Assembly: GCA_019359075.1 (NCBI GenBank)
Contig: JAHHIB010000027.1
Span: 1-64,000 of the forward strand
Source of the DNA: Kalymmatonema hyalinum WJT4-NPBG1
GTDB taxonomy: Bacteria; Cyanobacteriota; Cyanobacteriia; Cyanobacteriales; Nostocaceae
Reading direction: 5' to 3'
DNA length: 64,000 nucleotides
Both the position numbers and the translations under genes were made by a program. Shown one piece after another: positions 52,981 through 62,031 of the stretch (position 1 is the stretch's first letter; each line of letters starts with the position of its first letter). The notes under the pieces were generated by a model. That model was not told the DNA's origin. It saw only the letters and a program-made list of their open reading frames with translations, and did not search any database.

Positions 52981-53064
52981 CCCTTTATACTTTTACTCTT
53001 TTGCTCTTTATCCTTTTTTCTTTATTCTTGCGAGCGGAGCGAGCTGAAAAATTTTTTTGAACAA

Positions 53065-53415
53065 ATGGACGAATTACCAATTATCCAAAAAACCTATGAT
53101 TTAATCAAATGGTACGTGCCAATCCTCAACCGTCTGCCACGAGATCATAAATTTATGCTGGGCGACCGGATGATTACTGGACTGTATGATTTGTTAGATG
53201 GTTTAATTATAGCTAAATATGCTCCCGATAAATTAGCGAAATTACAATCGTTGAACAGCAAGTTAGACATTTTACGCCATCAAACCCGTCTTTTATTAGA
53301 CTTTGAACTCATTAAAGTTCAACGCTACGAATATGCGGGACAACTTATCAACGATATTGGGACAGACTTGGGAGCATGGATTAAACAACAACGCAAGCGG
53401 CAAACATCTCCATGA
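53065..53415 (+). CDS. avd: DGR accessory protein Avd
   Basis: Avd is a small basic four-helix-bundle protein that forms a pentamer, binds the DGR reverse transcriptase and template RNA, and is needed for mutagenic retrohoming. The 116-residue protein matches: [50 protein letters not shown] then [50 protein letters not shown]. The stop overlaps the reverse transcriptase start as ATGA (53412-53415), so the two are translationally coupled. Confidence 0.92.
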   Translation: MDELPIIQKTYDLIKWYVPILNRLPRDHKFMLGDRMITGLYDLLDGLIIAKYAPDKLAKLQSLNSKLDILRHQTRLLLDFELIKVQRYEYAGQLINDIGTDLGAWIKQQRKRQTSP

Positions 53416-54470
53416 AGCGTTACGGCAATCTTTGGTCTCAAGTGATTGATTTTGAGAATATAATGCAAGCAGCCCGTCAAGCGCAACGGGGAAAGCGGTT
53501 CCGAGGAAATGTTTTAACGTTCAACTATAACTTAGAACAAGAACTAGCGCGACTCAAGACAGAATTAGAAACAAAAACCTATCAACCAGGCGCTTATCAT
53601 ACCTTTGAAATAGTAGAGCCTAAGCGGCGAATGATTTCTGCTGCACCGTATCGGGATAGAGTAGTGCATCATGCTTTGTGCAACATCATAGCCCCAATTT
53701 TCGAGCGCACATTTATTGGCGATTCTTATGCCAATCGGGTAGGTTTTGGGACTCATCGCGCTTTACGCAGATTCACAAGCTTTGCTCGTTCCAGCCGTTA
53801 CATTCTCCAGTGTGATATCCGCAAATATTTCCCCAGTATCGACCACGAAATTCTCAAATCTCTCTTGCGCCGTAAGCTGAAATGCAAGGAGACACTGTGG
53901 TTAACCGATACAATTATTGATAACAGCAACGAACAAGACCCAGTTTTAGACCATTTCCCTGGAGATGATTTGCTCACACCGCTGCAACGTCGGCGTGGCT
54001 TACCAATAGGCAATCTCACCAGTCAGTTTTTCGCTAACATTTACCTCAACGGATTTGACCATTTTGTCAAAGAGCATCTCAAAGCAGCGAAGTACGTTCG
54101 CTATGTCGATGATTTTGCCTTATTTTCAGACGATTGGGAATTTCTTGCCGAAGCACGAGTGGCAATAGAAAATTATTTAGTCGGATTAAGACTGAAAATT
54201 CATCCGGTCAAAAGTCAATTATTTGAAACGCGACACGGAGCTAATTTCTTAGGTTTTCGGATTTTACCCGACCGTATCCGAGTACGGACAGAGAATTTAA
54301 GACGCGCTAAAAGACGACTCAGGCGAATGCAACGAGAGTATGCTCAAGGTAAGATGAGAGAGCAAGAAGTCTCGCAATCGATTCAAAGTTGGGTCGCTCA
54401 TCTAGAACACGGCGATACTTGGAAATTGCGCCAACAGATATTCGCTACTCTGGTCTTTTCCAGAGGGTGA
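53412..54470 (+). CDS. DGR reverse transcriptase
   Basis: This 352-residue reverse transcriptase of DGR type makes adenine-mutated cDNA from the template RNA. Motifs in order: [35 protein letters not shown] (catalytic Asp, about residue 136), the DGR hallmark [18 protein letters not shown] (IGNLTSQ, about 199, instead of the Q-G form of retroviral and group II RTs), [15 protein letters not shown] (YVDD, about 231) and a thumb region ([27 protein letters not shown]). It has no maturase or endonuclease domain, as expected. The template repeat begins 21 bp after its stop codon. Confidence 0.97.
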   Translation: MKRYGNLWSQVIDFENIMQAARQAQRGKRFRGNVLTFNYNLEQELARLKTELETKTYQPGAYHTFEIVEPKRRMISAAPYRDRVVHHALCNIIAPIFERTFIGDSYANRVGFGTHRALRRFTSFARSSRYILQCDIRKYFPSIDHEILKSLLRRKLKCKETLWLTDTIIDNSNEQDPVLDHFPGDDLLTPLQRRRGLPIGNLTSQFFANIYLNGFDHFVKEHLKAAKYVRYVDDFALFSDDWEFLAEARVAIENYLVGLRLKIHPVKSQLFETRHGANFLGFRILPDRIRVRTENLRRAKRRLRRMQREYAQGKMREQEVSQSIQSWVAHLEHGDTWKLRQQIFATLVFSRG

Positions 54471-54491
54471 AGACGGGACAGGCACCCCCGA

Positions 54492-54613
54492 ATGCTGCGT
54501 GGTGGTTCTTGGAACAACAATCCTGAAAACTGCCGTTCGGCGTATCGCAACAACAACGATGCGGGCAACAGGAACAACAACAACGGTTTTCGTGTTGTGT
54601 GTGCTGCTGCGTG
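54492..54613 (+). repeat. DGR template repeat (TR)
   Basis: The TR lies directly downstream of the reverse transcriptase gene. It has 30 adenines, mostly in 11 AAC codons plus one AAT in the target frame. AAC is the codon whose adenine mutations give the widest amino-acid range without creating stop codons. The tracked ORFs here (54492-54782, 54499-54777, 54398-54768) are only the translation of the TR and its flank and are not genes. TR adenine 54491 also differs from both VRs, so the repeat may extend a few bases upstream. Confidence 0.96.
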
Positions 54614-54760
54614 CACTCTTCTGTACCAGAACTGGCGGATGGGAATTCGTCGGGCGTGTCGAAGAAGAGTCCAGACCTGTTCCGGTGATGTCGGTGAGTC
54701 AGCGCTGCGGGAGGGTTTCCCTCCGCAGGCGACTGCGAACCCGAAGGGTGACGGCATCCA
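54614..54760 (+). ncRNA. Probable structured spacer of the DGR template RNA
   Basis: Downstream of the TR is a region without coding signal that ends in a GC-rich hairpin: TGCGGGAGGG (54706-54715) with CCCTCCGCA (54719-54727) around TTT, with one bulge. In characterised DGRs, sequence 3' of the TR is required for cDNA priming, so this is a likely functional part of the template RNA. The hairpin also resembles a dispersed repeat of this genome, so the boundary is uncertain. Confidence 0.5.
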
Positions 54761-55010
54761 AAAATCAAACAGGATGAGGTAGCTTAGTAAGCTTGCTGAA
54801 CGGTTGCCTCGTCATCAAACTCCTCATCATTACAGCGCTTATTCTTATGAATAGACCACAAATCTTCTGGTGGTCATTACCTATGAAAGCCTATATGATG
54901 GACATCTGAGATATTGGTTGGCAATGCCTACCCTACTCAAATTCAGAATTCTGAATTTAAAATTTAAAATGCTTATACCATAAGGTTTTCATCTATATTA
55001 AATAATAGCT
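54761..55010. other. Intergenic, no gene seen
   Basis: This is a convergent gap between the DGR and the CoiA-like gene. It contains an AT-rich stretch (CAGAATTCTGAATTTAAAATTTAAAATG) of a kind often seen in cyanobacterial spacers. No feature is assigned. Confidence 0.4.
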
Positions 55011-55937
55011 TTATTTCTGCCGTGCTGTAGTAGCCTCCTCAAGAAGATCCATTTCATTTTGGTCGAGTACTTTGGGCTTCATTTGGTGTAGGTCATTCAG
55101 CACATTTTTGGCATTTTCAGTATTGAATTTGTAGTATTCTGTCAAACTTCCAATCTTGTGATTGAAATCTTGATAGCGGTGCTTGAAATACTTCTCTACA
55201 TTCCCTCGATGTTCCCAAGTTCCTAGCACTTTGATATCAACACTTTGGTAATGCTCAAGTAAATCCATTTCTACTTCTGCTACTCGTTTTCTAATAGATC
55301 GCTGGGTGACTCCAATTTTGTACAAAAGCTCCTTGTTTGTTTGAATTTCTAAAAAATAGAGAGTGCAGGATAGGACTCGTTTGAGTTGAGCACAATACAG
55401 TTTTAAATCTGTTAATCTGTAGCCCAAATCAGGAGCATTTTTATGTTTGGCGTGTTCTACGGCTAACTCTAACTTCAGTAATTGTTTAAGTAATAACGGC
55501 TCTTGTACTTCATTAAATAGCATTAACGAGAGTGATCCAACAGGGATTTTACCCAGATTGGTGAATTCATATTGATGTGGAAAAGTAAAAACATTTTTTT
55601 GTAATAATCCTGCTCGAATTAGACCAGAAGGAACTAGGTCAGGACTTATAAAGTAATTTTTGGAACCATACTCTTGCCAGAGTAGTTTCAATTGCTTTAA
55701 ATCTTTACCTGATAAATGAATGTTGAAGTTGTCATAGAGTGGTAGAACTGGAAAATCACGGGTTGATATCGGACGGCAGGTTTCGACCGCATGGGCAAAA
55801 TGATGTTCTTTTATCTTGCCTTTTTTGGCAGTCAGCTTGCAATCGCAATAAGGACACTTAAGTGAGGTTTTTCCCTTGGTAACATCTTCAATACTTACCA
55901 GTATGCCATCTTCATCTACGCCAAATTTTAGCCACAT
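55011..55937 (-). CDS. CoiA-like zinc region plus GIY-YIG/T5orf172-like protein
   Basis: This 308-residue protein begins with a segment like the zinc-finger part of competence protein CoiA (TSLKCPYCDCKLTAKKGKIKEHHFAHAVETC). The middle (about 75-190) is not assigned. The C-terminal part has the start of a GIY-YIG-type nuclease domain (LYFLEIQTNKELLYKIGVTQRSIRKRVAEVE, then HRGNVEKYFKHRYQDFNHKIGSLTEYYKF). A role in DNA processing, perhaps of incoming DNA, is an inference. It is convergent with the DGR and does not appear to belong to it. Confidence 0.7.
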   Translation of the reverse strand: MWLKFGVDEDGILVSIEDVTKGKTSLKCPYCDCKLTAKKGKIKEHHFAHAVETCRPISTRDFPVLPLYDNFNIHLSGKDLKQLKLLWQEYGSKNYFISPDLVPSGLIRAGLLQKNVFTFPHQYEFTNLGKIPVGSLSLMLFNEVQEPLLLKQLLKLELAVEHAKHKNAPDLGYRLTDLKLYCAQLKRVLSCTLYFLEIQTNKELLYKIGVTQRSIRKRVAEVEMDLLEHYQSVDIKVLGTWEHRGNVEKYFKHRYQDFNHKIGSLTEYYKFNTENAKNVLNDLHQMKPKVLDQNEMDLLEEATTARQK

Positions 55938-56866
55938 TGAAAAATCTTTGTTGCTGTAACGAAACTAGAATTATCTAAGATAAACGCTGATGCAAAACCA
56001 TTACCACTATCAATAGAAGTAGAGAATTTGATAAACAGAAGATGCAATATATTGAGAATATATTGCTCTATTCGCTTTCTCCGGTTTTTAGCAAGCGGTA
56101 GATTACTCTTACGAGTGGGGTGAATGAAGATTATTCTTGAAATGAAAAGCTTGAAATGAAAAGCTTTTCTGCCGTTCTTGCACGGGGCGACAAAGACTGC
56201 TTCTGGGGATTCAACTCGCTTCCACGTACGCAATGCTTCTTTGAGGTAGGCGATCGCCTGAACCTGCAGCACGGTACTGCGCTCCGCGCGATTGGCTTTG
56301 CCACTGCCCCTTGGGCGATCGCCCCCGCTACATTTCGCCCCTATCTTGTTGACAACCGCCATCATCTCTTGACTGAGGCGAAAGGCTGGTGTACATGGTA
56401 AGTAGGTGGATAGAATTTTTTGTAGGATGCGGTCTTCCTTGGCTAACGCATCAATCGCAAAGGGCAGCATGGGTTACGCTTCGCTAACCCATCTTACATT
56501 TATTCATGTCGAGCTACTTATTTGACGCAGTTGGTTGCAAAAATGCAAGCCTTATGACGCTTATAAGACAAGGGTTTTAAGATTGTTAAGAAAGATCCGG
56601 GTAACGCATAGCCTTATAGGGAAGAGGGCTGGGGAGTTAGGTTTCGCGTTCGTTTTTCCACATAACGTGAGCTCATATCTTGCACCTCACCGTAGGAACC
56701 GAGGCTATGTAAAAAGCAGCGCGATAAAGTTACATTACTTTTTTGGAATGTTCCCGCTAAATTGAGGGATTTAGGCTTTATATTGAGTGATAAAATTACA
56801 TAATTTTTTCTTGGTACAAAATATCAGTAAGCCAAAACTTATTCTTTTACTGAAGATTTAATCTCT
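55938..56866. other. Large gene-poor region
   Basis: 929 bp between a leftward gene and a rightward glycosidase. It contains dispersed GC-rich repeats with HIP1 sites (56230-56330). The 180-aa minus-strand ORF (55928-56470) is compositionally odd, crosses these repeats and has no recognisable domain, so it is not accepted as a gene. A possible promoter for the glycosidase lies in the AT-rich part (56770-56866). Confidence 0.5.
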
Positions 56867-59338
56867 ATGAAAAAACAAAAAACACTTGCTTTAAAAGTCT
56901 GCTTGAGGTACTTAGGGCGAAGTTTACTTGTAGGATTTTTGTGCTTATTATTAAGTCTAAAAAGTTATAGCTATGCACAATTACCTCCAAGGTACACTGG
57001 CTTAGCTCCCAATTCTCCCTTCGGTTTAGAATTTGGTTATAGTGATCCAAAGATTGTCGGTCCAGTATCTCAAGAACTTGGAGTCAAATGGGTTCGTGGT
57101 ATACAAGTGGAATTTGACCGTTGGAATGGTGATGTTAAAAGCCTGAGAAATAGGATAAATACCTTAAAAAGTTATGGGGTATCTACATTACAAACTCCTT
57201 TTTATCCATCTCCTTGGAAAGAGGACAAATTAGGCCCTCCAAAAAATATGGATGCTTATATACAAAAGTTTTATGATTGGGTAGCCGCTACCCATGATTT
57301 GATGCCTAATTATGAGCACTGGAATGAACCGTGGGTTGATGAATGGGCATGGAACGGTGGAACAGCGGAAGAATACAGAGACATGATTAAACGAATTTGG
57401 AAAAAGGTAAAAACTGATTTTCCAAATGTTAATTTAATTGGTGGAGGTTCTGTAGCCTATAACAGGGATATTATGTATGGTAAAGGGAATGATATAGGGT
57501 ATGTGGATGGCTCTGTAAACCATGCATATGCTTTTCCTAGTCCCAGTGCCTTCCATAGTACATTGATGCAATTAAAATTAGATCAAAAATTTTCTAAGAC
57601 ACAAGGTAAGGCAGGAGCGTGGCAAACAGAGTTTGGAACATATACTGAAATGTTCTCCTCAGATAAAGACATCTGGGTAGCTCGTACAATACCCTCCAGT
57701 TACCTCCTACATATGCTAGCTGGTCATTATGCTCAAAGACCCGTAAGAGCTTTTTGGTTTAACTGGAGTGGACATGGAATGCACGATATAAAAAACAATA
57801 ATGCTGCGAAGGATGCATATAAAACTATGACTCGGGTTTTGGAAGGAACCAAAATAGTAGATGATGTATTTCCTAATTCAAAATCAATGTGGGGAATCGT
57901 TTTTGAAAACGATTATTCAGCAGATAAGCGTGCTAGAGCAGCGGTATTTGTCAATGGTCCATTTTATGGTGATAGAGGTAATCCCTGGAATCCCAATGGA
58001 GGTAGTCAGGCGAAAGGAAATCTTCCTTCTGATGAGTATTCTGGGACTATGTCTATGAATGGCGCAGGTGTACAAGCCTACGATTACAGAGGAAATAGAA
58101 TCAACAATTTGAATAACATTCCTTTGAATCCAGTAGAAGTTGTATATATAGTAGCTGATATGCCAGCTTCCAAGTTAAAGCAGATATTGCAGAATGCGAA
58201 TTTTCAATTAAAAACGGAAGTCAAAGTCACACCATTATCTTTATCAGGACCTGTTATCAAAGGTAGAACAATTGATATAAAATTAGAGAATGTCGTCAAT
58301 AAACCTCGTAGCGGAAAGTTAACAATAACTCCACCCACTGGATGGAATTTATCTACAAAAAATATAGAATTTGAAAATTTACAACCAGGCGAACAAAAAA
58401 TTATTAGTTTTCCAATCAATTCCTTTTCAACCAATAACGATAATAATTACAACATTAGCTACTCTTTATCAATCAATGGAAAATCATCACCGCAAACAGG
58501 CTCTTGGAAAATACAATCAGCGTATGCTCCAAAGAAGACGATAAATATAGATGGGAATTTGAATGACTGGTCTGATGTCATTGCCACAACTATGGGTGAT
58601 GGAGCATATAAATTCAAAGTAGCATGGGATGCGAATAACTTGTATTTTGCTGGGCAAGTTGCAGACGATAATCATGCGCCATTTCCTGCATTTAATCCCA
58701 GTTTTGAATGGTTCAGAAAAAATCGAGTTGATGGCGCTAAAGGTGATGATAATAGAGATGGATTATTTCTTAATATCGATTGCATGAAAAATAATCCTGA
58801 TGACTTGCTAAAAGGTCACTCGCATTATGAAAAGGCTTTAGCTGCAGATGTAGATTATGAATTTTTTGCTACGTATAGTACGGGAAATAACAGTGAGTTG
58901 TGGAGATATCGTGCTCCTGGTACAAATCATCAGGGATATTATCCAACCAATGCAACTCTGAATCCGCCTCTGATGAAAATGAATGCTACTCCATCAGGTG
59001 CACCTGAAGGAAAGATACAATTTAGTCGTGCTGGTAATCAGACGATTTATGAGGGAGCGATTTCTTTGAGTGCAATCCCCGAATTAAAGTCACAATTAAA
59101 CTCCTTAAAATCAGGAGATTATTATTTCCCTAACCTTGCATGGCGTGTCAATGGAGGAAATAAAGGTAAAAAATTCTGGACGATTGAGTCAGGACAATGG
59201 GAAGAAGGGGGCTATGGCTTTGTACCACAATGGTTATCAGGAGGCTTAGAAAACGGAGGACGAGTGATTAGTCGTTGGGCTTTTGTAAATGGAGATGGAA
59301 AGACATTGCCAGATGCAGCGACAGTGTTGCAAAAATAG
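56867..59338 (+). CDS. Secreted multi-domain glycosidase (GH-A clan like) with CBM9-like tail
   Basis: This 823-residue exported protein has a signal peptide (RYLGRSLLVGFLCLLLSLKSYSYA). A TIM-barrel glycosidase-like domain spans about 40-380, with a probable acid/base Glu in YEHWNEPWVDEW (about 154) and a nucleophile Glu in GAWQTEFGTYTEM (about 254), as in clan GH-A families such as GH39. A NEW3-type Ig-like domain (about 445-545; GKLTITPPTGWNLSTKNIEFENLQPGEQK) precedes a CBM9-like domain (about 565-790; INIDGNLNDWSDVIATTMGDGAYKFKVAWDANNLYFAGQVADDN). It probably degrades or remodels external polysaccharide; the substrate cannot be named. It ends with a strong hairpin terminator. Confidence 0.8.
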   Translation: MKKQKTLALKVCLRYLGRSLLVGFLCLLLSLKSYSYAQLPPRYTGLAPNSPFGLEFGYSDPKIVGPVSQELGVKWVRGIQVEFDRWNGDVKSLRNRINTLKSYGVSTLQTPFYPSPWKEDKLGPPKNMDAYIQKFYDWVAATHDLMPNYEHWNEPWVDEWAWNGGTAEEYRDMIKRIWKKVKTDFPNVNLIGGGSVAYNRDIMYGKGNDIGYVDGSVNHAYAFPSPSAFHSTLMQLKLDQKFSKTQGKAGAWQTEFGTYTEMFSSDKDIWVARTIPSSYLLHMLAGHYAQRPVRAFWFNWSGHGMHDIKNNNAAKDAYKTMTRVLEGTKIVDDVFPNSKSMWGIVFENDYSADKRARAAVFVNGPFYGDRGNPWNPNGGSQAKGNLPSDEYSGTMSMNGAGVQAYDYRGNRINNLNNIPLNPVEVVYIVADMPASKLKQILQNANFQLKTEVKVTPLSLSGPVIKGRTIDIKLENVVNKPRSGKLTITPPTGWNLSTKNIEFENLQPGEQKIISFPINSFSTNNDNNYNISYSLSINGKSSPQTGSWKIQSAYAPKKTINIDGNLNDWSDVIATTMGDGAYKFKVAWDANNLYFAGQVADDNHAPFPAFNPSFEWFRKNRVDGAKGDDNRDGLFLNIDCMKNNPDDLLKGHSHYEKALAADVDYEFFATYSTGNNSELWRYRAPGTNHQGYYPTNATLNPPLMKMNATPSGAPEGKIQFSRAGNQTIYEGAISLSAIPELKSQLNSLKSGDYYFPNLAWRVNGGNKGKKFWTIESGQWEEGGYGFVPQWLSGGLENGGRVISRWAFVNGDGKTLPDAATVLQK

Positions 59339-59386
59339 AGAAAAGTCGTGAACTCATAACTTAAAACATGTTGACTTAGTAGTTTA

Positions 59387-59418
59387 CGTTCCCAGGGGGA
59401 GCCTGGGAACGAGTTTTT
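59387..59418 (+). terminator. Hairpin terminator after the glycosidase
   Basis: A perfect 10-bp stem CGTTCCCAGG / CCTGGGAACG with a 5-nt loop is followed by AGTTTTT. Confidence 0.8.
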
Positions 59419-59445
59419 GGATGCTCTGCATCCAGATTAGTTGTC

Positions 59446-59980
59446 TTAGAAAGTCTTTACAAACTCAATTAACGCTCTCTTATCTTCATCGGACAGTTCT
59501 GAGCCAAAAGTATGACCCTTGTCCTCAATGAAGTCGGGAGACTTATTTGCCCTTAAAAGCACCCGTCCAAGCTTACCCTTAAGTCCACCTTCAGGTTTCA
59601 AGTCCTTGAACAGGTTTACGAGATTAAGATCTGTGACCGCCTCTCTGGGATTAATGTTTGCCAGCAAGTTAACAGGCATTCCTTTAGGAACGGGAATTTT
59701 AATAATTCCCCGCTGAGAAAGCGCCAATGTGCTTTTCTGAGTTGTTCTGCTGATAATTCCCTCACGTTTGTCAGACCACAGCAGTTTTTCCATGGCATCG
59801 TTGTAGGCATCTATACGTCCTTCAACTGATGGATCTTCATTGTATTTTCCTAAAGCGTTGTTGTGAAGAAATGGTGCTGTTGCCCACACGCTTACAAGCG
59901 AAGGTGTGCGGTAGTATCCCACACCGCCAGAAGCCACCTCAAATTCGATGGGTTTGCTTTTGTCGAAGGGATTATGGCAG
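59446..59980 (-). pseudogene. C-terminal fragment of a c-type cytochrome (RoxA-like/di-heme family)
   Basis: The frame carries typical C-terminal sequence of a multi-heme peroxidase-like cytochrome: FDKSKPIEFEVASGGVGYYRTPSLVSVWATAPFLHNNALGKYNEDPSVEGRIDAYNDAMEKLLW to FGSELSDEDKRALIEFVKTF. In-frame sequence extends past the tracked start to a PCHNPFDK segment before a stop, so only the last ~175 residues remain. Upstream heme-binding CxxCH and the signal peptide are absent. The fragment abuts, tail to tail in opposite strands, another truncated gene, which indicates a rearrangement near 59980. Confidence 0.8.
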
Positions 59981-60235
59981 GGAAAGGTTTTTTACCGAGA
60001 GCAAGGGTTCTTGCTCAATCGGCTCACTCCCGTTGGACTCAAGTTAGTCAAAGCCAAAGTCTACAGAGGAGAAAGCTGGCTTTGCGATGGAGAATCTATC
60101 ATCCTGGACTACTCCAAAACCTCATTTGTCGCCCAGAAAATTCGGGATGAAATCCGTGAGGTTGCTCCTAACATTTATCTGGGTCAGGCTTATTGGGACC
60201 AAACGCGGGTACTGTGTTTCGCGCTTGAATTCTAG
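59970..60235 (+). pseudogene. C-terminal fragment of an unknown protein
   Basis: The plus-strand frame reads GLWQGKVFYREQGFLLNRLTPVGLKLVKAKVYRGESWLCDGESIILDYSKTSFVAQKIRDEIREVAPNIYLGQAYWDQTRVLCFALEF and a stop. It looks like the complete C-terminal end of a soluble globular protein. I do not recognise the family by name, although similar cyanobacterial sequences are familiar. The N-terminal part is lost exactly where the opposite-strand cytochrome fragment begins. Confidence 0.65.
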
Positions 60236-60675
60236 TGATGGAGGTAGCTTGAGCCATACCTCTTTGAGGTTGGTTTAAGAAGATGTCACTTATATTTCTA
60301 TCCCAGAAGTGCAGAAGTTGATTTTGCTGACAGCTATTAACAAAACTAGGCGATCGCCCAATAGTGATAAATGTCGCGGCAAAAATCCATCTCGCGCCAA
60401 GAAGTAACAGAGTCTGGGAAAATCTGCATAGCTGGTATTGGCAGCTAAAAGTAAGATTAACAGCGTAACAACTTGGACAAATTACTTAATCGTTCTTCAG
60501 CATGAGCGCTTGTAGGTAAAGTTTTACCGAGTAAAAATTCCTTAATCTGTGGGTAGAGGGACATAGAAAGTCCACCTGGCAAGTATTTTTGGCATCGCTC
60601 CCCAGTAATAAAAATTACCTACTGAGCATCCAATATTACAATTTTGCCAGATTAATCAGCAATTAATCTTAAATT
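60236..60675. other. Degenerate region with a transporter remnant
   Basis: 440 bp without an intact gene. It contains HIP1 (GGCGATCGCC at 60352) and an N-terminal remnant of an amino-acid permease (listed separately). The flanking parts are unassigned. Confidence 0.5.
60457..60564 (-). pseudogene. N-terminal remnant of an APC-type amino-acid permease
   Basis: The minus-strand frame from ATG 60564 reads MSLYPQIKEFLLGKTLPTSAHAEERLSNLSKLLRC and a stop. The segment FFLGK-LPTSAHAEERL is typical of the start of cyanobacterial APC-family amino-acid permeases, which continue with a transmembrane helix that is missing here. It has only 35 residues and is a relic. Confidence 0.7.
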
Positions 60676-61983
60676 TTACAGTAGAGGAAGCTGAGTCTCT
60701 CTACCGCCTACCGACAGATGATTCTGGGATTGCTCATTCGTTGCTCCTTCTAGCCATACTTCCACATCATTCGCTAGGAGATTGTGCGCTGCTTCCAGCA
60801 TTGATGCTGCAATGTCCTTGAGGTCTTCGCGGTTGTTCAAATATGTTTTCAACGCTTCCATTGGGTCGATGCTGTTACTCGCGCTCAATTCAGGAATGCG
60901 GGGTCGAGCCAACTGGCTGACCAATTCTGGTTGAATGGTGTAAGTATGCGCTGGACTTAAAGCGCTATGTACCTCGGTGCTATCAATTAAATCCAACTGC
61001 TCTGAGCGAAGTTTGTAAATCAACCGCACGACCGCATCTTGGATATCGCGTTTGGCTAAGGCTTTGATGATCGCCGCCTGCGGGTCTTCAACCTTAGAAA
61101 CATCCACCTCAATCGTATGGAAAGCCCGGACTGGCAAAGGACAAAATTCCCACTCGGCGCGACCTTTTTCCAGTTCTAGCATTACATAGCCTTTGTCTTC
61201 CTTTTCTTCGCTAAAATCTACCCGTTCAATACTCCCTGGATAAATCACTGGGGGGTCATTAGATTTATTCAGGTTTTGATGGCGATGAACGTGTCCCAAC
61301 GCTACATAGTCAAAGCAAGGTCGTGTCAGCAAAGATAAGGGAAGCGTAAAGCCTTTACCAACAGCTAAAAAGCGTTCGGCTCCCAAGCTAGCATTGTCCG
61401 TCATCAAGTGACCCAAAAGAACAGTGGGCACATTGGGGTCAAGGCGGCGAATTTCTCCTTCTAGGACAATCCGCAGACGTTCAGTAAGCAGTTGGCTGAC
61501 TTCAACCATAGATAAACTTTCGGTTTCCTGGCGAGTCATCAAAGTGGAACGGGTTAGCCAAGGGAGGGTGATAACCTGCACGCTTCCATTGCAGGTTTGG
61601 ATGCTATGAGTGGTTAAAGTATCACCGACGACAATTCCCGGAACTCCCAAGGCGCGGTAAATACATAGACTGGCTCCACCTTGTCCTTGGGAATGTTGGT
61701 CGTGGTTCCCCACCAACAGGACTGTAGGGATATTTGCATCTACAAGGCGGCGAAACTGACCAGCAAAGGCTTCTTGTACGTAGGGCGGCGGTGTCGCATC
61801 TGGAAAAGCATCACCGCCAAATAGAACCAAATCTACTGGTTCTGCTAGCGCTCGGTCAATACATTTGGACAGACTATTGACAAAATCCTCCAATCGTGTA
61901 TTTAATCCAGTTTCGGGATTGATGCGTCCGTGGGAGAAACCGCTTCCCATGTGGATGTCGGAGAGGTGGAGGATTTTAATCAT
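60676..61983 (-). CDS. sbcD: DNA-repair exonuclease SbcD/Mre11-type subunit
   Basis: SbcD is the metal-dependent nuclease subunit that, with the ATPase SbcC, opens hairpins and processes DNA ends. The 435-residue protein has the calcineurin-like phosphoesterase motifs: LHLSDIHMGSG, LVLFGGDAFPD, LLVGNHDQHS, VLLGHLMTDN and VALGHVHRHQ. C-terminal capping sequence follows (PVRAFHTIEVDVSKVEDP). sbcC is not next to it in the window. The gene stands alone on the minus strand and ends close to the debris region. Confidence 0.9.
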   Translation of the reverse strand: MIKILHLSDIHMGSGFSHGRINPETGLNTRLEDFVNSLSKCIDRALAEPVDLVLFGGDAFPDATPPPYVQEAFAGQFRRLVDANIPTVLLVGNHDQHSQGQGGASLCIYRALGVPGIVVGDTLTTHSIQTCNGSVQVITLPWLTRSTLMTRQETESLSMVEVSQLLTERLRIVLEGEIRRLDPNVPTVLLGHLMTDNASLGAERFLAVGKGFTLPLSLLTRPCFDYVALGHVHRHQNLNKSNDPPVIYPGSIERVDFSEEKEDKGYVMLELEKGRAEWEFCPLPVRAFHTIEVDVSKVEDPQAAIIKALAKRDIQDAVVRLIYKLRSEQLDLIDSTEVHSALSPAHTYTIQPELVSQLARPRIPELSASNSIDPMEALKTYLNNREDLKDIAASMLEAAHNLLANDVEVWLEGATNEQSQNHLSVGGRETQLPLL

Positions 61984-62031
61984 AAGGGAATCGGGGAGTC
62001 GTGGAGGAAACTAGTTTGTCTCCCCATCATT

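Noticed and set aside
54398-54782. ORFs over the template repeat (54492-54782, 54499-54777, 54398-54757, 54445-54768)
   Set aside because: They are translations of the non-coding DGR template and its structured flank. The Asn-rich text is the AAC-codon design of the TR.
55928-56470. 180-aa minus-strand ORF
   Set aside because: It crosses HIP1-containing dispersed repeats, overlaps the CoiA-like start and has no coherent domain signal.
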